From NCBI RefSeq assembly GCF_035958815.1, contig NZ_CP108383.1, positions 8,928,001-8,992,000 on the forward strand: a DNA stretch of 64,000 bases, read 5' to 3'. This document shows positions 25,664-33,435 of the stretch, one piece after another; positions within the stretch are counted from its first letter, which is position 1, and each line of letters begins with the position of its first letter. Both the position numbers and the translations under genes were made by a program. The stretch is from Nocardia sp. NBC_01327 (GTDB taxonomy: Bacteria; Actinomycetota; Actinomycetes; Mycobacteriales; Mycobacteriaceae). The notes beneath the pieces are model-generated. The model was not told the origin of the DNA. It saw nothing but the letters and a program-made list of their open reading frames with translations, and did no database searches.

Positions 25664-27547
25664 TCAGTTAGTACTGAGTAGAAAGGCTAGCGGTCCGAGC
25701 GTCACAAAGACGCCTACGACGACGGCAATCACAGTGCTGAAAATATCGTCGGTCCGGCGCAGAACCCGGACGAGTGCCACCAAACCGAGAATCACGATCA
25801 TCGCCAGCGCCAGGGCAACCCACGGGAGCATTTCCCACATGCGTTCGAAACCCTTGAACAGCAACATGCCCGCGACTGCCGCGCCCACACTCTGCCCGGC
25901 CAGAATCAACCACTGGCGGCGATTGTCCTCCTGCTCCGACAGTTGCTTTCCGCGCGACCGCGACGGTGCGGACACCCCGCGCGCGGCGGGCCGGGGGAAC
26001 TTCGACGTGAGCGCCGAAAAACGTTCGGCCAGCGACATTCGCGGCTCGTCGTCGTAGTCGTCGTCCTCGTCGTACTCGTCGTCGTAGTCGTCGTCGAGCG
26101 GCTGGAAGACCTCGGTGAGATGCTCGTCCGGATCGTGCTCCTCGACCGCACCGCGGCGGCGCGAACCACCGGCGCGGCGTTTGCCACCGCGTCGCGAGTC
26201 CTGTTCCGCGCGTTGATCTTCGCGCTCGAGCGCATCACGGAGCAGATCACCGGCAACCGTGCCGCCGGAGACCAGCTGCTGATCCTGGTCCGGAGAGGTC
26301 CAGGCGGCCGTCGGGATCGAACCCTGATCGCGCGAGTCCGGCTGCGGGGCGGGCTCGGCGGCCGGACGTCTTCGCGCCGACCAGGCCGGCAGACCGCCGA
26401 CCGGGGCGCCGCGCCCGGCGTCGGGCTCCGGCGCACGGCGGGTGTCACGGCGCGGATCGTCCTGCCGCAGCGCGGCGGGCGGCCGCTGGCCGTCCAATTG
26501 CCACTGGGGTTCGGGCTGCCGCTGCGCGTCCTGCTGCCAGGCCTGCGGCTGCCGCGGCGCGTCGTTCTGCCACTGGGGTTCGGGCTGCTGCGGCCAGGAG
26601 GGGGCGGCGGTCTGGCGCTCGGCCTCCGCCTCGCGCTGGGCCTCCGCATGCCGGCGGGCCGAACGCGACATGGGCGGGGCGGCGGGCGCGGCCGCCTGCA
26701 GGGGGTCGAATCCGGGGGCGCGGTCCGCGCTCGGATTCCGGGGTAGCGGTTCCGGCGACCAGGTCGGACCGTTGTCGAGATGTCGCGTGCGCGCGCCGTT
26801 CTCCAGCCCGCCCATCGCACTGTCGAGACCGGCGTATCCGTTGCCCGGCTCGGGAGCGCGGCTGCCGCGGAAGGGCCGCACCTCGGTGGTCTCGTCGTCC
26901 GGATCGAAGCGGCGCCGGCGGCGGCCGCTCTCCCCGCGCAGCGGCGGCAGGGCGGACGGGTCCTCCAGCTCGGACAGCGAGACATCCGCGTCCAGCGGGT
27001 CGGGTTTGCGGCGGCGGCCGCTGCGGGGCTGCTCCACACCGGGGGCGCTGTGGCCGCTGTATTGGCCGGAGCCGTCCGACCACTGGTAGCCGGACGGCTC
27101 GGGTAGCGATGGGGCTCCGGCGGGGCGCTCCGTGGGCGCCAGCGGATCGTAGAAGGAGATCGGCCCGGAGAGCGGTGAGTAGGCGGGCTCCGGATCGGGT
27201 ACCGAGTAGGGGGAGTAACCCGGCTGCGGATCGGGTGAAACACCTGAATAGTCAGGGTAATTCGAATAGTTCGAAAAGTTTGAATAGTCTGTTTCGCCCG
27301 AATTAGGCTGGGGCGCTGCGGCAGCCGCGGGGGCGTCATATGCCGTCTCGTCCGGCGCCGCCTCGTCCGAGGCCGCGTGCGAGGACGAGCCGTTGCGCAC
27401 CACCGGTATATCGCCGGTCAGATCCGCGACCGACAGGCCGCGCCCACTCCGGCGCCTGCGCCCGCCGCCACCGGCGGAGGGCGCGCCCTGCTGCCCGTTT
27501 CGCGCCAGTAGTTCGGCGACGGACAGTTGACTTACATCCTCGGTCAT
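25664..27547 (-). CDS. Large disordered protein with C-terminal membrane helices
   Basis: A 627-residue protein, about twice the length I recall for its mycobacterial counterpart Rv0497. It begins MTEDVSQLSVAELLARNG, a conserved start, then has a tyrosine/asparagine/serine stretch (SNFSNYSNYPDYSG), long Pro/Gln/Arg-rich regions (about 250-400), a basic patch (RRGGKRRAGGSRRRG) and an acidic run (DDDYDDEYDEDDDYDDE). The last 85 residues hold three hydrophobic helices. The N-terminal 540 residues would lie in the cytoplasm and are mostly disordered. The start overlaps the ppx stop (ATGA). Function unknown. Confidence 0.85.
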   Translation of the reverse strand: MTEDVSQLSVAELLARNGQQGAPSAGGGGRRRRSGRGLSVADLTGDIPVVRNGSSSHAASDEAAPDETAYDAPAAAAAPQPNSGETDYSNFSNYSNYPDYSGVSPDPQPGYSPYSVPDPEPAYSPLSGPISFYDPLAPTERPAGAPSLPEPSGYQWSDGSGQYSGHSAPGVEQPRSGRRRKPDPLDADVSLSELEDPSALPPLRGESGRRRRRFDPDDETTEVRPFRGSRAPEPGNGYAGLDSAMGGLENGARTRHLDNGPTWSPEPLPRNPSADRAPGFDPLQAAAPAAPPMSRSARRHAEAQREAEAERQTAAPSWPQQPEPQWQNDAPRQPQAWQQDAQRQPEPQWQLDGQRPPAALRQDDPRRDTRRAPEPDAGRGAPVGGLPAWSARRRPAAEPAPQPDSRDQGSIPTAAWTSPDQDQQLVSGGTVAGDLLRDALEREDQRAEQDSRRGGKRRAGGSRRRGAVEEHDPDEHLTEVFQPLDDDYDDEYDEDDDYDDEPRMSLAERFSALTSKFPRPAARGVSAPSRSRGKQLSEQEDNRRQWLILAGQSVGAAVAGMLLFKGFERMWEMLPWVALALAMIVILGLVALVRVLRRTDDIFSTVIAVVVGVFVTLGPLAFLLSTN

Positions 27548-28536
27548 CGAGACACCGTTTCGATCGTGCCCGGCTGGCCACCGTTCGGTCCGCCAGTTAT
27601 CGGTTCGCTATCCAGGTCGGTATCAAGTTTTCGCAGGATCAATCCCTCACGCAGTGCCCAGGGACAGATTTCCAGCGTATCCAGTGACAATGCCCGCATA
27701 CTCGCCTCCGCGACCAGCGCGCCGGCCACCAATTGCTGTGACCGATCGGAACTTACGCCTTCCAATTCTGCCCGGTCCGCGGCCGTCATTCTCGAGATGA
27801 ACGCAATCAACTGCCGCAGGCCGGAACTGGTGAGGGTACGCCGCACACGCACTCCCGCAACAGAGGGGGCCGCGCCCGTCAGGCGGGCGAGTGATCGGAA
27901 AGTCTTCGAGGTACCCACCGCGAGATCGGGGCGGCCGACCTCGAGCAGCTGCTTGGACGGCACCACCAACTCAGCATCCAGCCAATCGCGCAGCACCGCC
28001 ACTCGGCGCTTGCCCGGCGGATCGTGATGCAGCCAATCCCGGGTGAGGCGTCCCGCGCCCAATTGCAGCGACAGCGCCACATCCGGCTGTTCGTCGGCGC
28101 CGTTGCTCATCTCGAGCGAGCCACCGCCGATATCGAGGTTCAGAATTCGTCCCGCGCTCCAGCCGTACCAGCGCCGCACCGCGAGGAAGGTGTGCCGGGC
28201 TTCTTCGGCTCCTGTCAAGACCTGGAGATTCACTCCGGTCTGGGAGCGCACCCGCGCCAACACCTGTTCGGAATTGGTCGCCTCGCGCACCGCGGAAGTA
28301 GCAAACGCCATCAACTCCACACATCCGGAAGTTTTTGCGATGCTTGCGAATTCGGCGACCGTGGTGGTCAGCCGAGCCGCGCCCGCGGGCGTGATGCGCC
28401 CCTGGTCATCCATGCTTTCCGAGAGGCGCAACGTCGCCTTCGTAGAGCTCATGGGCATCGGGTGGCCACCGCGATGCGCGTCCACCACCAGCAGATGGAC
28501 GGTATTGCTTCCCACATCGAGTACACCGAGCCGCAC
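27544..28536 (-). CDS. Ppx/GppA family exopolyphosphatase-like protein
   Basis: A 330-residue member of the ASKHA phosphatase fold that hydrolyses polyphosphate or pppGpp in characterised relatives. The GTG at 28536 gives 'VRLGVLDVGSNTVHLLVVD', the phosphate-1 loop; 'AFATSAVREATNSEQVLARV' is the conserved middle motif and 'LNLDIGGGSLEMS' the phosphate-2 loop. It is the short two-domain type without the C-terminal HD domain, as in mycobacterial Ppx1/Ppx2 (Rv0496). It is divergent from the Rv0495c-like gene at 28602 and coupled to the membrane protein downstream. Confidence 0.9.
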   Translation of the reverse strand: MRLGVLDVGSNTVHLLVVDAHRGGHPMPMSSTKATLRLSESMDDQGRITPAGAARLTTTVAEFASIAKTSGCVELMAFATSAVREATNSEQVLARVRSQTGVNLQVLTGAEEARHTFLAVRRWYGWSAGRILNLDIGGGSLEMSNGADEQPDVALSLQLGAGRLTRDWLHHDPPGKRRVAVLRDWLDAELVVPSKQLLEVGRPDLAVGTSKTFRSLARLTGAAPSVAGVRVRRTLTSSGLRQLIAFISRMTAADRAELEGVSSDRSQQLVAGALVAEASMRALSLDTLEICPWALREGLILRKLDTDLDSEPITGGPNGGQPGTIETVSR

Positions 28537-28601
28537 ATGAACACGGTACTGGGTGCGTCACGACTTCAGGCCAGGCGACCGAGCTGTTAGCGTTCCGCAC
28601 T

Positions 28602-29519
28602 GTGACATCAGGTGCATCCGCGAGTGGTCCTACCGGGCTGCGACCAGCGGCGAAGATCGACCCGGCTCCCGAAGTCGAACTGGACTTCCCCCGCGAGTGG
28701 ATCGAATTTATTGATCCAGCAAATGATGAGCACCTGATTGCTGCCGATATGACCTGGCTGTTGTCGCGGTGGACGTGCGTTTTCGGCACTCCCGCATGCC
28801 AGGGCATCATCGCCGGGCGCGAGGACGACGGCTGCTGTTCGCACGGCGCCTTCCTCTCCGACGAGGAGGACGGCAAGAAGCTGGCCAAGGCTGTGAAAAT
28901 GCTCACACCCGAGGACTGGCAGCTGATGCCGGAGGCCCAGGACGAGAACGGCAAGGTCCGCAAGAAGCTGTATCTGGAAGAGGACGACCTCGACGACGAG
29001 CCCGCACTGCGCACCCGGCGTGTCGACGGCGCGTGCATCTTCCTCAATCGGCCCGGATTCGCGAACGGCATCGGCTGCTCGCTGCACACGATGGCGCTGC
29101 GCAAGGGCCTGGAACCGCTGACCGTGAAGCCCGAGGTGTGCTGGCAGCTGCCCATTCGCCGCACCCAGGACTGGGTGGACCGGCCGGACGGGGTGGAGAT
29201 TCTGCGGACCGTCATCGGCGAGTACGACCGCCGCGGCTGGGGGCCCGGCGGCTTGGACCTGAACTGGTACTGCACCGGATCGCCGGACGCGCATGTCGGC
29301 ACCCGGCCGGTCTGGGAGGCGTACGCGCCGGAACTGATCGAACTGCTCGGCAAACCCGCCTACGACGAGCTGGCGCAGCACTGCCGGCGACGGCAGGGAC
29401 TGGGCATCGTGGCGGTGCATCCGGCCACGGTCATCGCCCAGGAGAAGGCTGCCGAGGAGAAGCGGGCGAGCGCCGTGGCCAAGCCGGCCGGTGGCGCAAA
29501 GAAGCCCGCAAAGAAGTAG
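28602..29519 (+). CDS. Conserved cysteine-rich protein (Rv0495c-like)
   Basis: A 305-residue protein starting with GTG at 28602. Cysteines are clustered: 'TCVFGTPACQG', 'DDGCCSHGAF', 'DGACIFLN', 'GIGCSLHTMAL' and 'PEVCWQLP'. This spacing resembles YkgJ/DUF3109-type metal-binding proteins, which may hold an iron-sulphur cluster or zinc; that link is my inference. The last 40 residues are Ala/Lys-rich (AEEKRASAVAKPAGGAKK). It is divergent from ppx, sharing a 65-base promoter region. The order is conserved in mycobacteria, where the function is also unknown. Confidence 0.82.
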   Translation: MTSGASASGPTGLRPAAKIDPAPEVELDFPREWIEFIDPANDEHLIAADMTWLLSRWTCVFGTPACQGIIAGREDDGCCSHGAFLSDEEDGKKLAKAVKMLTPEDWQLMPEAQDENGKVRKKLYLEEDDLDDEPALRTRRVDGACIFLNRPGFANGIGCSLHTMALRKGLEPLTVKPEVCWQLPIRRTQDWVDRPDGVEILRTVIGEYDRRGWGPGGLDLNWYCTGSPDAHVGTRPVWEAYAPELIELLGKPAYDELAQHCRRRQGLGIVAVHPATVIAQEKAAEEKRASAVAKPAGGAKKPAKK

Positions 29520-29545
29520 TAACCCGCCGGTAACTTTCTGAAAAT

Positions 29546-29621
29546 ACCTAATTTCACATCACCGCTCCCCTACTGTGCGACGAACCCACTCCCCCTCGTG
29601 GGTCGCAGCACAGGAGAACTC
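29546..29621 (+). promoter_or_regulatory. Leader of the first Ig-like gene, duplicated upstream of the third
   Basis: The segment contains CTAATTTCACATCACC, TACTGTGCG, a small hairpin (ACCCAC 29584-29589 / GTGGGT 29598-29603) and the ribosome-binding region CAGCACAGGAGAAC. The 31011-31093 leader has the same elements in the same order, so the upstream DNA was duplicated with the gene. The hairpin ends four bases before the shared CACAGGAGAAC. Confidence 0.6.
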
Positions 29622-30281
29622 ATGAGCAACACCCCGCCCAGCCGGCGCTACCTCGGCGCGGGCATCGCCGGGCTCGCCGTCGCGACGGGCGTCGTCGCCG
29701 TCCTCGCGTCGTCCCCGGCGCATGCGAGCGTCGACTCGATCAGCATTTCCGATTCGAACGTCGTCGTCGGCCACGATTACACCCTCAGCGCCAACCTCAG
29801 CGGCATATCCGTGGGGCTGCTCGTCTACTGGAGCGACAACGGCACCAGTCTCACCAGCGTCGGCAAGGTGCCCATTCCACCCGGGCACGCCTCCCTCAGC
29901 TGGACCCCGGCCACAGCCGGGCAGCATGTCATCACGCTCTCGCAGGGCAGCAGCACGAAATCGCTGATCGTGAATGTGACCGACGGGTCCACCCCGCCGA
30001 CCACCACGGTGCCGCCGACCACCACTGTCCCGCCGACGACCACGGTGCCGCCCACCACGACGGTGCCGCCCACCACGACGGTGCCGCCGACCACGACGGT
30101 GCCGCCGGTGACCACCACCGACCCGCCCGTCACCACCACGGTCCCGCCCGTCACCACCACCGACCCACCCGTCACCACGGTGCCGCCGACGACCGTCCCG
30201 CCCACCACCACCCCGCCGGTGACCACGACCCCCGGTGGCGGCGGTACCGGCAGTGCCAACGGCCTGCCCTTCGGCCTCTGA
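29622..30281 (+). CDS. Secreted Ig-like protein 1 with Pro-Thr repeats
   Basis: A 219-residue exported protein, first of four tandem paralogues. ATG at 29622 with AGGAGAAC upstream. Signal peptide to about residue 36 (ending AHA). Residues 37-120 form one Ig-like beta domain with the array's signature 'SVGLLVYWSDNGTSLTS' and 'GQHVITLSQGSS'. From residue 125 comes a long Pro-Thr-Thr-Val run: about fourteen P-P-T-T-T-V or P-P-V-T-T-T units, likely an extended and possibly glycosylated stalk. It ends GGGGTGSANGLPFGL. No wall-anchor motif is seen. Role unknown; cell-surface or matrix binding is possible. Confidence 0.85.
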   Translation: MSNTPPSRRYLGAGIAGLAVATGVVAVLASSPAHASVDSISISDSNVVVGHDYTLSANLSGISVGLLVYWSDNGTSLTSVGKVPIPPGHASLSWTPATAGQHVITLSQGSSTKSLIVNVTDGSTPPTTTVPPTTTVPPTTTVPPTTTVPPTTTVPPTTTVPPVTTTDPPVTTTVPPVTTTDPPVTTVPPTTVPPTTTPPVTTTPGGGGTGSANGLPFGL

Positions 30282-30312
30282 CAGCAGGCCGGAAGACTCT
30301 CGACTATCAATT

Positions 30313-30341
30313 CTCCAGGGGCACAATCTCTTTCCCTGGAG
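30313..30341 (+). promoter_or_regulatory. Hairpin upstream of the second Ig-like gene
   Basis: Perfect eight-base arms CTCCAGGG (30313-30320) and CCCTGGAG (30334-30341) lie between genes 1 and 2, directly ahead of the ribosome-binding sequence TGCACAGGAGAACCC. It could be a terminator, an attenuator or an mRNA-stabilising stem; the position matches hairpins in the leaders of genes 1 and 3. Confidence 0.55.
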
Positions 30342-30356
30342 TGCACAGGAGAACCC

Positions 30357-30896
30357 ATGCGTAACAACAGCACTCGCCGCCCTCTCGGCGCGGGGGCGGC
30401 CGGACTGGCGATCGCCGCCGGAACGGGCATCGTGATCGCCATGTCGCCCACGGCGCAGGCCACGGTCGACACGATCACCCTCTCGGGATCGGACTTCCAG
30501 GTCGGCAGCACCTACACCGCCACCGCCGATCTGAGCGGCGCTTCGGTCGGCCTGCTCGTGTACTGGAGCGATAACGGCACCAGCCTCACCTCGATCGGCA
30601 AGGTGCCGATGCCGCCCGGACACGCCTCGATCGACTGGACCCCGACCACCCCCGGCCAGCACATCCTGACCGTGTCGCAGGGCAGCAGCAGTAAGTCCGT
30701 GGTGTTGAACGTGGGCGGCGGGACGACCACTCCCCCGACGACGCCTCCGACCACTCCGCCCACCACCCCGCCTACGACTCCTCCGACCACGACGCCGCCC
30801 ACCACGTCACCCAGCAGTGGCAGCGGCAGCGGCAGTAGCGGCAGTGGCACCGGCAGTGCGGGCAAGCTGCTCGGCGGGCTCTTCGGCAGCTCGTAG
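30357..30896 (+). CDS. Secreted Ig-like protein 2
   Basis: A 179-residue paralogue of the gene at 29622. ATG at 30357 behind AGGAGAACCC. Signal peptide to about residue 35 (AQA), then the Ig-like domain with 'GASVGLLVYWSDNGTSLTS', 'VPMPPGHASIDWTP' and 'GQHILTVSQGSSSKSVVLNV'. The linker is a Pro-Thr run (TPPTTPPTTPPTTPPTT), shorter than in protein 1, then a Gly/Ser stretch. It ends 'GTGSAGKLLGGLFGSS', a glycine-leucine tail shared with protein 4. Confidence 0.85.
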   Translation: MRNNSTRRPLGAGAAGLAIAAGTGIVIAMSPTAQATVDTITLSGSDFQVGSTYTATADLSGASVGLLVYWSDNGTSLTSIGKVPMPPGHASIDWTPTTPGQHILTVSQGSSSKSVVLNVGGGTTTPPTTPPTTPPTTPPTTPPTTTPPTTSPSSGSGSGSSGSGTGSAGKLLGGLFGSS

Positions 30897-31010
30897 GCCC
30901 CGAAAGCGGCACGCGGGCAGTGCGGGCCGGAACAGGTGGGTGCGGGAAATTCCCCGGGATGTCGCGCACCCACCGAAACCAAGCGGACGCTTGCTTGATA
31001 ATTTTTTCGA

Positions 31011-31093
31011 AATAGCTACATTTCACTCACCGGGTCACCTAGTGTGCGGATGCCCGCACCCGTCCCCGTGGGCGCAGCAGCACAGGAGAACAC
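31011..31093 (+). promoter_or_regulatory. Leader of the third Ig-like gene
   Basis: Similar to 29546-29621: AATAGCTACATTTCACTCACC, TAGTGTGCG, a GCCC (31032-31035) / GGGC (31070-31073) hairpin, then AGCAGCACAGGAGAACAC and the ATG at 31094. Some bases differ within the stems, but a stem is kept in both copies, which hints at selection on RNA structure. Confidence 0.55.
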
Positions 31094-31549
31094 ATGCGCA
31101 ACGCACCACCGAGGATCACCGCCCGCACGGCCGGTGCGGGGATCACCGGTTTCGCCGCCCTCGCCGCGGTCGCCGTACTCACGGCCCCCACCGCGTGCGC
31201 GGCGGTCGACACCGTGTCCGTCAGCGGCTCGAGCTACCAGGTCGGTACCCAGTACACGATCTCGGCCGATCTCAGCGGCGCCTCGGTCGGACTGCTCGTG
31301 TACTTCAGCGACAACGGCAATTTCATCGGCAGCCCGAAGATTCCGTCACCGCCCGGACACTCCAGCATCAGCTGGACACCGTCCGCCAAGGGCCAGCACA
31401 TCATCACCGTCTCGCAGGGCAACAGCACGCAGTCCACGATCGTGAATGTCAGCGACGCGCCGATCGGGTCGGGCAGCTCCAGCTCGGGCAGCGGCTTCGG
31501 CCCGGCCGGACCGCTCGGCAGCGGCAGCAGCGGCAATACCTCGAACTGA
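31094..31549 (+). CDS. Secreted Ig-like protein 3
   Basis: A 151-residue paralogue. ATG at 31094. Signal peptide to about residue 36 (TACAA). The Ig-like domain keeps 'SVGLLVYFSDNGNFIGS' and 'GQHIITVSQGNSTQSTIVNV'. The tail differs: no Pro-Thr run, only a short Gly/Ser-rich segment (GSGSSSSGSGFGPAGPLG). It lies 14 bases before gene 4, so the two are probably one transcript, starting at the promoter in 31011-31093. Confidence 0.85.
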   Translation: MRNAPPRITARTAGAGITGFAALAAVAVLTAPTACAAVDTVSVSGSSYQVGTQYTISADLSGASVGLLVYFSDNGNFIGSPKIPSPPGHSSISWTPSAKGQHIITVSQGNSTQSTIVNVSDAPIGSGSSSSGSGFGPAGPLGSGSSGNTSN

Positions 31550-31563
31550 CAGGAACACCCGGT

Positions 31564-32028
31564 ATGAACTCCCTTTCCCGCCGCATCGGCGCGGGTGTCG
31601 CCGGTGGCGCCATCGCCGCCGCCGTCGCCGTCTTCGCAGCGCCCCAGGCCGGCGCGACCGTCGACTCCGTGACCGTGTCCGGCAGCGACCCGTACAACAT
31701 CAATACCCAGTACACGCTCACCGCCGCGCTGAGCGGCGCGGGCATCGGCCTGCTCGTGTACTGGACCGATAACGGCAATACCCTCACCCCGGCCGGCAAA
31801 ATGCCGTGGCCGGTCGGCTCCTCCACGCTGAACTGGACGCCCACCACCGCGGGGCAGCACCTGATCACCGCGTCGCAGGGCGGTAATGTCAAGACGATCG
31901 TGGTGAACGTCGTCGACCCGGCGCACCCGGGCGGCGGCACCACCACTCCCCCGGCCGGTGGCACCGGCAGTGCGAGCGGGCTGCTCGGCGGCCTCCTGGG
32001 CGGATTGACCGGCAGCGCCGGAAGCTGA
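31564..32028 (+). CDS. Secreted Ig-like protein 4
   Basis: A 154-residue paralogue and the most divergent of the four. ATG at 31564 after ACAGGAACACCCGGT. Signal peptide to about residue 33 (AGA). The Ig-like domain reads 'GIGLLVYWTDNGNTLTP' and 'GQHLITASQGGNVKTIVVNV'. The tail is short and glycine-rich: TTTPPAGGTGSASGLLGGLL and so on, sharing GGTGSA with protein 1 and LLGGL with protein 2. It is followed by a strong hairpin terminator that ends the array. Confidence 0.85.
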   Translation: MNSLSRRIGAGVAGGAIAAAVAVFAAPQAGATVDSVTVSGSDPYNINTQYTLTAALSGAGIGLLVYWTDNGNTLTPAGKMPWPVGSSTLNWTPTTAGQHLITASQGGNVKTIVVNVVDPAHPGGGTTTPPAGGTGSASGLLGGLLGGLTGSAGS

Positions 32029-32102
32029 CCAAGACCTGTCCCACCGGCCGCCCACCCAGCGGCCGGTGCTGGGCCGCACCGTCCCTCCGGCCCGGACATC
32101 GG

Positions 32103-32139
32103 GAGACGCGCTCACCTCGGATCGAGGTGAGCGCGTCTC
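32103..32139 (+). terminator. Terminator closing the Ig-like array
   Basis: Perfect 17-base arms, GAGACGCGCTCACCTCG (32103-32119) and CGAGGTGAGCGCGTCTC (32123-32139), with a three-base loop and TTT directly after. The rest of 32029-32343 carries no gene; the promoter for the small secreted protein at 32344 should lie in its right half. Confidence 0.88.
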
Positions 32140-32343
32140 TTTGGGTATGAGCCCGGCCGGTGTCATCCACCGGGTGTACGGCAGGTGAATTCACCTCGAC
32201 CGGAGCGACATTCCAATCAGCCTGCGCGGAAGTCTGTTTCGGAGTGCTACCTGGTCGGTGACCTCGGGGTGTGAGTTGCGGGAAGTGTGCGTGACATCGT
32301 TTCGCCACTGCGGGTTCACCGGAACGTGTTAGACATCCAGGCC

Positions 32344-32673
32344 ATGATCAAGAAATCGCTCACCGTCGCCGCGCTGGCCGCCGGTGTTGTTCTCAGCCTT
32401 GCGCCGCACGCCGGTGCCGATAGCGTCGATCCCACCAAATATGCCGACGTCACCGCCAATTTCGTCTCCTACACCGATCCCGCCGCCCTGAACGCCAAGG
32501 CCGACGGCAAGCTGCTGATCATGACCCCGTACGGCACCAACAACACCATCGCCTGCCGCGGCAACGGCGCGGACGTGGCCTGGTACGACTGCCAGCAGCA
32601 GGACGCCTACGGCTGGATCGTCCTGAAGCAGCTCGACACCCCCCTCGGCACCGCCTGGGCAGAACTGCCGTAA
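32344..32673 (+). CDS. Small secreted protein of unknown function
   Basis: A 109-residue exported protein starting with ATG at 32344; longer in-frame starts add no signal character. Signal peptide MIKKSLTVAALAAGVVLSLA, cleaved near AGA. The mature part has two cysteines in 'NTIACRGNGADVAWYDCQQQ', likely a disulphide, and ends 'LKQLDTPLGTAWAELP'. No family is recognised. It stands alone between the Ig-like array and the senX3-regX3 pair, with a bidirectional terminator right after it. Confidence 0.7.
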   Translation: MIKKSLTVAALAAGVVLSLAPHAGADSVDPTKYADVTANFVSYTDPAALNAKADGKLLIMTPYGTNNTIACRGNGADVAWYDCQQQDAYGWIVLKQLDTPLGTAWAELP

Positions 32674-32688
32674 TACCGACGGACATCG

Positions 32689-32734
32689 AAAAGCCTGCGC
32701 CCGCTTCCTGATTCGGAGGCGGGCGCAGGCTTTT
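32689..32734. terminator. Strong bidirectional terminator
   Basis: Perfect 16-base arms AAAAGCCTGCGCCCGC (32689-32704) and GCGGGCGCAGGCTTTT (32719-32734) with a 14-base loop. The A-run and T-run at the ends make it a rho-independent terminator in both directions, serving the plus gene ending at 32673 and regX3 ending at 32746. Confidence 0.92.
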
Positions 32735-32745
32735 GCGTGGAGTCT

Positions 32746-33435
32746 CTACGCTTCGAGCTTGTAGCCGAGGCCGCGCACCGTGACGAGGTGTTCCGGCTTG
32801 GCCGGGTCGCCTTCGATCTTGGAGCGCAAGCGCTTGACGTGGACGTCGAGAGTCTTTGTGTCGCCTACATAGTCGGCGCCCCAGACGCGGTCGATGAGCT
32901 GGCCTCGGGTGAGGACGCGGCCGGAGTTGCGGAGCAGGTACTCGAGCAGGTCGAACTCCTTGAGCGGCAGGGTGACCGGCTTGCCGTTCACCTGCACGGT
33001 GTGGCGGTCCACATCCATGCGGACCGGGCCCGCCTCCAGGACGCTGGTCTCGCTGCCGCTGTCGGCCTCCTCGCCGACGCCGCGGCGCAGCACGGCGCGG
33101 ATACGGGCGATCAGCTCACGGGAGGAGTAGGGCTTGGTGACGTAGTCGTCGGCGCCCAGTTCCAGGCCGACCACCTTGTCGATCTCGCTGTCGCGGGCGG
33201 TCACCATGATCACCGGGACACTGCCGCGGGCACGGAGTTGCTTGCACACGTCGGTACCGCTCATACCGGGCAGCATCAGATCGAGCAGGACGATGTCCGC
33301 ACCCGACCGGTCGTACTCTGCCAAGGCCGAAGGTCCGTCGCCCACCACCGTGACCTCGAACCCCTCCTTGCGCAGGAGGAATGCGAGCGGATCGGCCAGC
33401 GACTCCTCGTCCTCGACGATCAGCACACTCGTCAT
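32746..33435 (-). CDS. regX3: Response regulator RegX3
   Basis: A 229-residue OmpR-type regulator, partner of SenX3 in phosphate-starvation sensing in mycobacteria. The receiver domain (1-115) has 'VLIVEDEES', the phospho-acceptor in 'DIVLLDLMLPGMSG' near residue 52, and 'VTARDSEID'. The winged-helix domain ends 'VWGADYVGDTKTLDVHVKRLRSKIE ... VTVRGLGYKLEA'. The start at 33435 overlaps the senX3 stop (ATGA), unlike in M. tuberculosis where the two genes are apart. Confidence 0.95.
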   Translation of the reverse strand: MTSVLIVEDEESLADPLAFLLRKEGFEVTVVGDGPSALAEYDRSGADIVLLDLMLPGMSGTDVCKQLRARGSVPVIMVTARDSEIDKVVGLELGADDYVTKPYSSRELIARIRAVLRRGVGEEADSGSETSVLEAGPVRMDVDRHTVQVNGKPVTLPLKEFDLLEYLLRNSGRVLTRGQLIDRVWGADYVGDTKTLDVHVKRLRSKIEGDPAKPEHLVTVRGLGYKLEA

